Notes under the pieces: generated by a model | What the model was told of the DNA's origin: nothing | The model's input: only the letters and a program-made list of their open reading frames with translations | The model's database searches: none | Source: Synanceia verrucosa | Taxonomy: Eukaryota > Chordata > Actinopteri > Perciformes > Synanceiidae | Reading direction: 5' to 3' | Assembly (NCBI GenBank): GCA_029721515.1 | Contig: CM056563.1 | Location: forward strand, 23,026,954-23,090,953 | DNA: 64,000 nucleotides | Shown: positions 13,701 to 25,300 of the stretch, in pieces | Layout of the letters: each line of letters opens with the position of its first letter | Position numbering within the stretch: position 1 is the first letter of the stretch | Translations under genes and position numbers: made by a program

Positions 13701-16700
13701 TTACTGTGACAACCCAAGGCATGTTTTCCTCACCTTATTCACCCTAAATTCTGTTTGACCCCCACCCTCGTCACCCATCCATCCATGCATCCATCCATGC
13801 AGGTGCCTGGTGCCCCCCCAACCCCTGCATCAACTCTGCTGCTGCTGTTGTCCCCTTCTCCCGCATCGCTCTCACCTTCCTGCCAACCTGCTGCAAAGAT
13901 CCTCCTCAAATTCATTTTATTGGCAGCTAGCATTTCCATGGAAACATCTCGAAACCATGGCAACTATTTGAACGGAGCCAAATGCTTTCAAAACTGCTGC
14001 ACTCATCCCCTCGCTCTACCTCTTTTCTCCTTCTCCCTCGTGCTATCTTTACTCGCTCCTTCAGTGTGGACAATATTGTTGTCGCAGTCAACCTGCACAA
14101 GTCTTTATATGTCTGTAGGCCTATCTATATATTTATATGTATGTGCATGTGTGATGCAGTACATACCAGTACATGCTTTTTATGCACTCAGCATACCATT
14201 ACTGCATTTGCGTGCTTCTTTGTCCACATGCATGGATTTGAGCTCAGATGGGTTTGGCAGTGTGGCTCTATGAGCCGACACATGAGTGCGTGTCCATGCA
14301 TGTTGCAGCCAAACATGATTATGGCTGACTGCCTAATGCCCAAGCCTGCTGTCCTCCTCCACTACTTACCTTGAACTTGTCCTTTCAAGTGTTTCAGCAG
14401 CATGCCTGTCAAACTTCTGACTCCTCCCCCGGGATGCAGCCTGGCGATGTGAACCGGAGTAAGACTGAACTGACTGGGAGTCAGGTCACAGCAGCCCTGA
14501 CTTGGCCTGGTGCTGCTGCAGCTGCTGCGGTGGTGGTTTCCACTAGCATCCAGCCAGACCAGGGTTTGATGTTAAAGCTGCAGCAGATCAGGTCAGTGCC
14601 CACATCAAGAGACACCATATATTTCATACATTCACACACTCTTTGCAATTAAGACAACATAAAATATCACATTATTATAACCAATATACACTCAGCTGCC
14701 TGTTTATGATGTACAACTAATGCAGTTTACGACAGTCCTGCAATAAATTCTCCTTTCCTGAAAGTTAAAATATTCACTCAGTTGTTGATGAAACTCTTAG
14801 TTTCACTGCATTAGAGCTTCTGTTATTTAGCCTCATTGATATAATGTGTGATGAAATGATACACATACATTTTTACTTCCATGAAGGATTTACTGCAGGA
14901 CTGTGTTTATGTGGTTAAATATGACAATAAAAAAGTTTAAACCTACACCAACAAATAATTACAAGGTTCCTGCGTTTCCTTAAAATGTCTTAAATGAAAA
15001 TCCGGGTAGTTAAGGTCCTAAATTGTCTTTAATTTACTTTAAATTTGCTGTAGGTATTAATTTTTCAGATGGTGTGTTTAATGCCAATGAGAAAACAGAA
15101 TTCATAGATTTACTGCAATTTTGCTCCTTATTTTATTCACAAATTTCACTTCTTTGTAAAATTTACAAAGAATTTACAAAGAAACTTCATTTCGTTGTAA
15201 AATTAAAGTTGTAGAAAGCTACGTCTTCAATTGCAAGTGTTAAAGGGCTGAAAAAAATCATTAAAAAAAATATTTTTGGAGATTAATCAGCAGATTTTTT
15301 TTTCCTGCTAAATATCGATATCGGCATTGGCCACAAAAACTCCATATTGGTCTGGCCCTACAATAAAATTACTAATTTCTACCAAAGAAATTGTTATGAT
15401 ATTTTAAAAAGTGTTAATTTTGACTTTTAAAATGGTGGAGGAAGCCTGAAGTAGGAACTACATATGCATATATTTTTAATTTAAAGAGAGAAGACAAAAA
15501 TGTTTCTGTTAATAAGCATGTTGGTGTGCGTCTAGATGGTCCCAAATGATGTACATGAACATTTTGCTCATGGAAAGTGGACTAATGAGGCAAACATGAA
15601 AGCGCTAATAGACATTGTGTTGCACGATTTCTGGATCAAATCCTACCTCTGTGAGTCTTAAAAGCTAAAGGTGCATCCGTTTGAGAGCCTGAATGTGCTG
15701 TTGTGGTGAAAGACCATGCTCTCTTTATGGCAGTGGAGGTTTACCAGCTGTGATAGACCCCCCTTCAGATGAGACGGGCGTGTAACGGATGGCCTACAGC
15801 ATAAAGCTTTCTGTAGCTTGAGCTTTATTGTGTGTGATAATGCGCTGGAGCTTTTCCAGAAGTAAAAGTTTAACCAAAAGAAGTCACAGCTTGACTGGAC
15901 TCGCATGACTACAGCGAGCCGGATCTGACTTATCATCTGAGAGCTATTAAAAGTTGTTTATTTTTGTTTTTGAGGTACATATCAGAGTAACTTCTTTAAC
16001 TCAGAGGGCTTTGAATATGACAGTGCTGACTGAAACAAGAGATGTGAGGAAAACAATTACACAGAAATGCAACCAGCAATGCTTTGTGTGCCAAAAAAGG
16101 AAAACGGGGGAAAAAAGTGCCATAACTGTGAAATTTAATCTGTTCTATTTTAGATCCGTCTGTAATAATTGATATTTCACCGCAGCTCTGATGCGACAGA
16201 AGGCTTTGATTTTATCTGAAAGATCTAATTGTAAGGCTCTGGTCATACAAGCACAGGGAAACTAATAACATCACTCTCATCACCAAACTGGGCAGATAAA
16301 ATAATTCCCGTACTTAATGATAAAGGAGGAAGTGTAGATATGTGGAGAGAAATCTCAGCGTCCCTTTAATGTTAAGCTGCTCTTATTGTCTCCATCAAAG
16401 CAAGCCATAAAACACACATAAAGCATTAATCACTAGTCCGTGCTCAGCTTGTCTCCTTTCAGTTTTTTCTATACTTTTTTTCCGTGCTTGCAATTTTGCA
16501 ACACCCGATTCCTTAAAATAAAACATTTCCTTTTTTCCTTAAACATGTAAAGTGAAATTAGCGTAATTGTTTTAATGAAAAGACCTCAAGGCATTTTTTT
16601 TTTCTCCACCCTGTGATGTGAGTCCACGCTGTCCCCGAAATCAGAGAGGAAGCAGAAAACAAAACCCACGGTAACAGCAGAAAATATATAGAAAAAAATT

Positions 16701-17505
16701 ACCAAAACAATACCCTTAAATAATAATAGTATTACTAAACATAATGCAGATGAAAGAGCAGCCATACACAAGTGTATTCCCCAAAGACCTGCTCAGGATT
16801 TGCTCAGTGGAGGGAAAAAAACAATTACAGTGGCATGAAATGAATAAAAGGTATATTCAGTTATCTGAGTCCTTTGAAGATGGGTGAGGACGAGTAAGCA
16901 AATCTAATTCAACAGCGTTGCAGAGGAGCCCATGAGGGGAAAAAAACTCCCAAAATGCAGAGATTGGTGGCAGTTTCTCATAACGTAGACCGATCCGGTC
17001 TGAGGAGGCAGGATTCCTGTGAGTTAATGATGAGGAGCCAGCTGAGGTGAGGACATTATGATCAAACACATGCAGGGAGAACAAAACGAACACATTCAGG
17101 GGGGCTAATAAGGAGGACGACCACCTTATGCTGTCCTCAGAAGAGCTCCAGTCCTCACTGTGAAGCTCTTAGAGCTTCTTCAAGAGGGGAAAGTAAGGGA
17201 AAACGAAAGTTCTCTGATCGAGACAATGGTGCTGTTCATGAGAAACGTTGTTTCCCATAACCAAAGTGTTCAAGGCTCACTGAGTCATTTATTTTTCACT
17301 GAGAGAATGTTTTACAAGTGTCCTGCAGTGTGCGCCGCCTCCGACAGGAATCAGGCTTTGGTTTCACAGAGCAACCAGCAGTGGTTCCCAACCCATTAAA
17401 GTGCCCATTAATCGACACCACCAGTCATTGATTTTAATACTATTCGTTCTATTCGTACTGTTTAACTGTTTATTCATTTCAGTACTTTTAGCTAACTGCA
17501 GTACT
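10798..17505. other. No gene recognised; noncoding
   Basis: Features seen are a (GT)n then G run at 13145-13175, a (CATC)n stretch near 13.77-13.80 kb and A/T-rich sequence at 14.6-16.6 kb. The 172-codon frame at 13755-14273 overlaps other frames and has no recognisable domain. No supported exon. Confidence 0.45.
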
Positions 17506-18015
17506 TTAACTCACCGAGTGCCACTGATGTATTTCTACATCAAACAAAGTGTCTTCTTCCAGCGTTTTTGTCCATTTTGAGACATATTTCTAGACCCACG
17601 GAATATTTAGTACTATGACTCTGAAAACACTGAATAGCTCAAATGAAAGAAGAGACTCTCTATTTCATCATGAAAAAAAATGTTTGTTTTTACCTTGTTC
17701 CATTCTTGTTTTATCAGAGGTAGAGTAGAGGACACTTTCACCAAAATCAAAACTTTTTGTCCAGATTCTGTTTGTTTTGCTCTCTAATCTCGATCGTCTC
17801 CACTTCCTGTTTTGATCTCTGTGGCATATACCGTCTCTTTATGCTCTGACTACATCTCCCAGAAGCCCCAAAATTCCTCACAGTCTGCGGGAGACTGCAA
17901 TAGATGACCCGCTGCAGAAAAAACACTTTAATGTCTTTAGCATCAGATTTTAACTCACTGAGTGCCATTGATGTATTTTGGCATAATTTAAAACAGCTGG
18001 CGCTCAAAGAGTTAA
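17506..18015 (+). mobile_element. TTAA-ended MITE, full copy with internal end duplication
   Basis: It begins TTAACTCACCGAGTGCCA and ends GCGCTCAAAGAGTTAA, an inverted pair. The body shares TTTATCAGAGGTAGAGTAGA and TTTCTAGACCCACGGAATAT-type blocks with the other copies. A second TTAACTCACTGAGTGCCA sits inside at about 17950, so the right end is duplicated or one copy is nested in another. Confidence 0.88.
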
Positions 18016-18590
18016 TCATTTAGCCTTTTTTTGTGGGAATTATAGCATCTCTACACGTCAGCCTTTGCTGACTGCATTGGGATGCAGAATATAAAGACTG
18101 AAATGAAATATGATCAGAAGTTCATATAGGCCTCTTGTGAACCAAAATGATCATATATCATGACAGACTGGGTCACAATATATTAATGTCTTACCGTGCA
18201 TTTCCTGGTGTAGCAGCGTATGGATGGCTGTAGTACCTTGTTGAGAGATGATGGAGCAGAGTATATACCTGAGGCTGCATCTGCCATTTAAATGGCCTCA
18301 CAGTTCTTGTTCATTGCATTATGTTCTTTTCTGTTTCTAAAGCTCAGTGTATCACGTCAGTGACGTTGCCGTCATCCAGGAGTTAAATACGTGGACGTTT
18401 TCTTAGGAGTCTTCCTTTTAAGCGTCTTTTAAGCGTCACCACTCTGTCCTGTATCAGTGCATTTTGTCAGTGTTTTGCATATGTTGTCATGATTTTCCAG
18501 ACAGTTTTCCTTTCACACTATGCAGATGGAATTACATACACAATATGTGGCTCATTTATGAGTGCCAACATGTTAAACACCTACACATGC

Positions 18591-18622
<32 letters not shown>

Positions 18623-21359
18623 ACGGGAACCTTCTGTCGGCTATATTTATTCCCTAAATTTCCATCGTGACCTAACCGTAGCAACCTAAATCTACTACAG
18701 CGAGTTAAAACTACTTTAATTCCTTAATCCAGTCCGAACTCCAACAGTCTTCTCCGCACTTTTCTATCATATTAATCAATTTTGAACAAAATCAGTTCTA
18801 ATTCAGCAGACATGTTCATCACAGTGAGAGCAATCAATATACTGATAAGACATGGGAGCAGCCTGTGAAGACTGGGGAGAAAAACTGGTGAGGATTTAGT
18901 AAAAATAGTCAGACACCAGTGAAGGAGAACTTCAATCACAGCCATGTATCTGATCAGTTTGTCTTGTGTTTCAAGAAGCGTCCTGTTTCTTTTGTTGTTG
19001 TTGTTGTTTAGAAATGACTGCAGATTTTGTCCTTCATCGCTTACATTACTTTTAAAGGGATTTCTGCATGGACAGTATGGACATCTAATCCATCTGTTGG
19101 ACTTAATGAAGACCAAAGACAAGGCTGTGGATTTTAGACTCAAACTCTCACCTTTGCTTATATCTGATCAAAACAAGAAGATCATGGATGCCAGTGAGTT
19201 AAAATGAGTTGCCTTCCTCGGGGGTCTGGATTCAGTCTCATGGGAATGTTGTTTCATCAGAAATATTTCCTCTCTTTGAAAGGAACCAACTGTGCTTCAG
19301 GCATTTGACCTGGACGCCTCACTGTGGACGTTTTTCTGGACATGTCCAAATGAGTAGAGACTCCAGAGAATACCCAGGACACACTAAAGGGATTATGGGT
19401 CCCATCTGGCCTTGGGATACACCGGGAACACCAGAAGAAGGAGGACTCCACGCTGTGGAGAAGGACACTGAGGCTAAATTGCTTTGCCTGCTTCCCTACG
19501 TGGGTTGAAAATGTTAAATAATGATGGTGGAAAACGGCTGATACTAACCTAAATTCTGATCAATTATGCTTTTATTTACAGTACTTGGCTTTGAGTTGCA
19601 AACTGAAGCTTAGTTTTATTTAGAAATTATTCATGTCTCATTCAACAATGGCGTTTTATCTTTTTTTGTTTGCTTGTTTTCAAGATCTCTATCCAAAACC
19701 TGATTAACTTGCTTTGCATCTGACCTGTAAAACTTCCTCTAACCTCTGAGCCTCATGACCTACCAGGCCCAGGTAAAAATATGTCCTCACTTTGGAGGAT
19801 TTTCTAGAAGCTCAACACCACAGTCAAGCTGTTTCTGTCAGCCGTATGCAGTCATGAAGTTGTCATTATTGTGAAATGTGAGCCTCCACCCCCACCAGAT
19901 ACATTGTGCTCATTATATGGGTGGTGAGCTCAGGGAGCGTTTGGGCTCTTTAATCAATGAACACGATGACACAGGGAATAAGTCACACTGGTACTCAATA
20001 GACCATACCATGGCAACCAAAAAAAGAGGATGAAGCGCAGTGAATCTTTAGATGTAGCTTTAAAGGATGTGGAAACAGGTGGATGGTCCTATATGATCTG
20101 TTTTACTTCTTATACTGTAATTACATGGATGAGACTTCCTCTCTCTCTATCCATCTCTTCCTTTCTCACTCTGTCTGTGATTTCATGTATAATTACTTGC
20201 ATAATTATAGTTCCCTCCATCCCACTGTTTCAGGAGGTCTGTTTCTGTCTCTTGTCTTTCTCTTCCTTGATAACAGCAGACATAACAGCGCTGGCGTCCT
20301 ACCGATCCTGCCTCCCTCTCGCCTCATGGTAAGACACGTCTTGTCACTCTCTTTTGTCTCGTCTTTTCGCCTGTTCTAATATTGGAAAGACAGCAGAGCA
20401 GATACAGTGTGCTGGAAGAAGCCAGCGGTTTACCGCCATACTTCCTCATTAATTATTCCTTCAGACATCACAAACTGAGAGGGCCTCAAGGTGTGTCACA
20501 GAGAATGAGGGGAAAACAAAATGCTGTTTTTTTCAGTGGCTTATCTCTTTAAGGTCTCTGGGTGAGAAGAGGCGGTAGGTTGCATTGTAAACCTGCATCT
20601 TCTCATGTTTTGAAAGTTTCACAGGGCTCGCAGAAGGTGCCAGTAGATACAATTAGTTTGATTGCTTAGCAACTGAGCATCACTTTCTGAGCGAGGGAAC
20701 AGAGGGTAAAGCTCAGGTGGAGTATCCAGGTTACACGCTGCTTTTCTGAAGAAGCTGTTTTTCCCAAAACTTCCATGCAAAGTAGCATGCGGTGTATCTT
20801 CAGCGGCGCTTTCATATGTCAATCAGCAGAGTAACACACCACGCTGTGTCTCAGGTTAACTGACAATGAGATTATATCAACACCGCACACGCTCGCAGAG
20901 TCATTTAATGCTCGATAGGGTTCGAAATTTAAGCTTTGTGCTGCACTACAGGTCTGCTGTGCAACCAATCGTGGCCTACTTTCAGGTATCTGGAGGATTT
21001 TCTCTGCTCTATCTGGGCATTTATGCCCTCGCTCTATTTCAACTCCCCTCTAAAGACATGCTGTAATGTAAAGGAGGAAATGCAGCCAGTGCTGGATGTT
21101 TTCAGGTGTAGTAGTCTTCGATAACCTGCCACTCATGACTCCAACACAGACCCTGATGATGGTCAGTCATGGTCTTTGTCACTGTGTTCTTACCCCCTCT
21201 GCTGGACAGACAGCAGACCAGGACCTGATGTGGTGGGACAGGCCAGTTCGTCTCCAGAGGAGTCTGATTATTTATCCTGCAGAGGGCAACTGATGTGTTC
21301 ACTCTGAGCTTCTCCTCTTTTGTCTACAAGTTGATCTGAGTCCCCCTCTGTCAGAGCGA
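18016..21359. other. No gene recognised; noncoding
   Basis: A (GT)n run lies at 18595-18622 and a short (TTG)n near 18.99 kb. The remainder is unique sequence with no supported exon. Confidence 0.45.
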
Positions 21360-21379
21360 GGTCACTTGGGACGCCGGTC

Positions 21380-21590
21380 TGAGCTGCAGCACATCGGCGA
21401 GGCTTTAATTCGGTGTGCGAGTCGAGCCACGGCGGACTCTCCCAGCAGAGACGGTGCTGTGTTTGTTTTGCGGGTGTGTAAATTAGCGGTAATTCGTTTG
21501 CTCAGTAATGACGTGGGAGAGCTAATTAGGGCAGTGTTGATGGGTGCATTAATTAGTCTCTCGTGTGTGATGCTAATGAGACCCTGATTC
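21380..21590. promoter_or_regulatory. Possible regulatory element rich in homeobox-type TAAT sites
   Basis: About 200 bp with clustered AATTAG/TAAT cores (TAAATTAGCGGTAATTCG, AGCTAATTAGGG, CATTAATTAG, GCTAATGAG) and a CREB-like TGACGT, with no coding potential. This sits about 0.7 kb downstream of the mybpc2 stop. Conservation cannot be tested here, so the call is tentative. Confidence 0.25.
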
Positions 21591-22198
21591 AGTGTGTGTG
21601 TTTGTGTTTGCATGTGTAAGCCGTGGATCTGTAAAGGCCCACCGCTATAGGTCATGCCAGTATAAGAGCATGTGGGAATGGGTGCAGACAGGAAGAGGGT
21701 ATCTGTGAATCAACATGTGTGTGTGCAGGAAGGATGCATGAAGTGTGTATAAGAGCCCCTTTAATCCTGGTGGCTCCATGATGTCGGCCATGCCTGGCTG
21801 AACGGTGAACCCTTCACTCGAGCATTGCAGGGCTGGAGGTGTGCAGCCGGTCACACTGCACAGCTGCATCACAATCATAAATTCATCCCAACCTATAAAA
21901 ACGTCCCGGACTCACAACAGACAACACATGGAGCCGTAATGGATGAAAGGCTGTTTTATAAGTGTGTTCAGTGACAGGTCCACTTCACAGATAAGACAAA
22001 TCCATCTGTGTGTGGTCACAGCGGGGCAGTGCTACTACACCACTCTGTGGCTCCTCTCACTCAGGATGTGACAAGGTGGCAGCTTGCTATGAGAATTTAT
22101 TACTGATGTGGCATTCGTCATAGCAGCAGCAAGAGGCGGAGGAAGGGAAGGGCAGGGATTGGCTTTAGGGCCTCACCGATGATCTATTCTAATCATAT

Positions 22199-22204
22199 TT
22201 ATTC
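22199..22204 (-). terminator. mybpc2: Likely mybpc2 polyadenylation signal (AATAAA)
   Basis: AATAAA on the minus strand lies about 75 nt beyond the stop codon. A second AATAAA lies at 22096-22101. Either could end the transcript; which one is used cannot be told from sequence alone. Confidence 0.45.
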
Positions 22205-22276
22205 ATGACTATCCCATTATACATAATCCATTACTGTTCCTGTTCGACTGTATCCTCTGCTGTTTCATGCTGTCGC

Positions 22277-22311
22277 TCATTTCTTTGTCTCCACTCCTTT
22301 TTCTTGTACAA
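22277..22311 (-). CDS. mybpc2: mybpc2 terminal coding exon and stop
   Basis: The last coding segment follows a CTTTTTCTCCCCAG acceptor and reads V-V-Q-E-K-G-V-E-T-K-K then TGA. Mammalian MYBPC2 stops soon after C10 (VRVPQ), so this fish form would carry roughly eight extra, charged residues. The phase (1) matches the preceding exon exactly. Confidence 0.82.
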
Positions 22312-25300
22312 CTGGGGAGAAAAAGAGAAAATGTAAATCAGCACGAGAGGCCGGTAGATCATCCTGTTCAGAGTCAACTTTAACTGACAAATACAATAAG
22401 GTGATTTATTTTTAGCACAAGCAGTTAGAGAGAGATCAGTCTGAGGACTGAGGAGTCCTCACTGCTTTGACACTATGGCATGATGGGAAGTGAAGTCCAG
22501 CATACCTCGAACCTCCAGCTTGCACTCCACCTCGTCTTGCCCGAGCTCGTTGATGGCCCTGCAGGAGTATTTGCCCCCATCAAATGTGCTCAGCTTGCGG
22601 ATATTCAGAGTCAACACGCCCTGGTTGTTCTGCATCAGGAACTTGGGGTCTTCACCGATGATCATATTGTTCTTTAGCCAAATGATCTTTGGCTGGGGAA
22701 CAGTGTGTTGGAGGAGGAGGAGGAGGAGGAGGAGGAGGCAAATTTTGCAGGATTCAGGAGAGGAGAAACAGAGTGGGAACATGTAGGGAGGAGGGAGAGG
22801 TGAAATTAGGTCAACACTTCAGCTTGACAAATCTTTGCCGATTCGCAGGGATAAAAAAAATGGGTGTTCAAAGATTTTTTTTTCTGCTCCACCCCTTGTT
22901 CTAGCTTCAGACATAAAAATACACTCCTGCTGCAAAGGCATCAGGATCCTCTCTGACGCTTCTGCTCGCTGTTTGACACTCAAAACTCTAAAAACACAAA
23001 GCATGAGATCTGTGGCGAAGCTGCCAGCAACCGACACAGATAATGTGTACGCTGCAGCGCTGTAATGTATAGTTACAGTAGGGACGCTGCCCATATTTCA
23101 CATCATTCAGTGCTGAACAAATATGCAGCATGATTTATCCTAACCATTGGAACCGAAATACAATATTTAATCTCTATTTTAAGCACTAGTTATTGTTCAT
23201 TATAATATTTACAAACTAGAAAACACTCTATATTTCAACAGTAATGTTGCAGATAATTGATAGAGGTTTTCATCCTTCCTGAGAATATTATTATAACTAT
23301 TAACTCATTGAGTGCCAGCTGTTTTATAAAACAGAAAGTGTCTTATTCCAGCAGTTTTGCCCATTTTGAGTCATATTTCTAGACCCACAGAATATTTTGC
23401 ACTATGTCTCTGAAAACACTGAATAGCTCAAATGAAAGAAGAGACTCTCTATTTCATCATGAAAAAATGTTTGTTTTTACCTTGTTCCATTCTTGTTTTA
23501 TCAGAGGTAGAGTAGAGGACACTTTCACTAAAATCACCACTTTTTGTCCAGATTCTGTTGTGGTTATGATGAGGTTAAATGTTTAAAAACTCCTAGCTGA
23601 TTAATGTATAATAAAAAATACATTTTCACTGACACATACTTGTATACTGTCCATAAATACCTTAGGGTAGCCTCGAACAGCACAGCTGATCGCCGTGCTG
23701 TAACCTGCAACCACACTCCTGTCCACCAGGGGCGCCGTGAATTTGGGGGAATGGTTGACATCCCTCTCTTTGAAGGGAAGACGCTTACAGGCCAAACCTG
23801 GACAGGTGGACAAGGATTTCAGACCAGTGTGAGCTTCAGGTCCATCATAACTCAAACTCATCTCCAGTGAAGAATACTTTATTCAGTTATCTTCAAGGGT
23901 TGGAACAAAATTTATTACATGGTATTAAATTTTAACCCATTGATGAATGATCATATTTGCTGGAGGATATTCTAAAATATTGTTGTAATATTATTTGTAT
24001 TTATATTTACTACATTGTAAATTTGTGTTACCACCACATGTAGTGGTATTTAGGGAAACAATAATGATATTTAGAAGAACACCTAAAATAGCCTGAGGCA
24101 CCACCCTGATGAAGGCCAAATAGCCTGAGTGGTGATTAATCATGGTGTCCTAGAGAAAAGAATTGCATTTGTACAAAGGAAATGTCTAAATTCAAGCTTT
24201 TAAAGTGAACTCTGTTCCAGGGTTGTGTAAAACGCTGACTGAAATGCTCCATCGTTGTGTCGTTCTCATACCACATGCTGTTAAACCAGCAAGCCGTTTC
24301 AATTATCCAGACAGGAAACTGACTTTTGTTTCATCAGGATGTCTGGTGGGTGCTATAATCAACAACCCTCACAATTTTATAGGCCAGACTAGTGCTTGGA
24401 ACACAAAAGAGATTGGCTGGTTGGCTGCCACATTTTCTAGTAGAGTAAGCAACACAAGGCACCAACACAACAACAACAACAGCAGCAGCATTTGGCTGGT
24501 GGCATGTGTTAATTTCCCAACCTAGTTGCTTCAATCTATGGCCAGTATTAAATGTTATTAACACTCCGTCAATGAATATTTTTGCTTAGCATAATCAGCG
24601 TGAATCCATGTTCCATTTTAAATGTGTTCAAGTAATCATGGCCAAAATGTAAAGGCTTTATAGCTGAAAAGGTTACATGAACTGAAGGCAGTGCTATATC
24701 GCCCAGCTGGGTTTATATCACCTGTTTTGGTAATGATGGCGGTGTTCTTGCTGACGCCGGGCTCGTCGCTGAGGCCGCAGATGTTTTCGGTGAACACTCG
24801 AAAGGAATACTCGTTCCCCATGACCAGGTCAGACACAGTGCAGCTGGGCCTGCGGTTGTGCTCATAAACTGTGAACCAATCCTGATGTGAGAGAGAGGGA
24901 GGGAGACAGAGGTTCAAAGAGGCTTATAGTCCAGGTTGAGATCTGTATAAGCTACAGCATCCATGCTCCTCTGGTCCTCCTTCCTGTTGATTCATACAAC
25001 ACAACGACCGTGACAATATAGAGAAGGTTTGTGACTAATCTCCTAGAAGTTGTGCCTTCAACCGTCACGAAAGTCCACTGGATGCTTATGGATATTAAAA
25101 AATAGCAACTCCTGTTTTGTTTCGTTTTCTGCTCCACAACACGACACCAATCTGTGTCACGAAACACATAAAGATCAATCCGTGTACCATTCATTCGTTT
25201 TTCAAAACAAAATTGAAACCGAAATAATGACTTGTTTTCTCAATATTCATTCCCAAAACCAAAATGAAATGAACAACTACTCTTTTTTTTTATTCCTGAG

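Noticed and set aside
13755..14273. 172-codon plus-strand open frame, the longest in the left third
   Set aside because: It is low in complexity (Leu/Ser/Pro from CT-rich DNA), overlaps another frame on the same strand, and matches no family I recognise.
20280..20332. Possible plus-strand exon between AACAG and GTAAGA
   Set aside because: The splice-like signals are isolated, with no partner exon or conserved peptide.
1..22000. Assigning neighbours of mammalian MYBPC2 (for example EMC10, JOSD2, SPIB, LRRC4B) to the left flank
   Set aside because: No exon of any of them could be read from the sequence; synteny alone is not evidence here.
22490..22786. Plus-strand open frames over the last C10 exon
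   Set aside because: They are antisense to a strongly supported minus-strand Ig exon.
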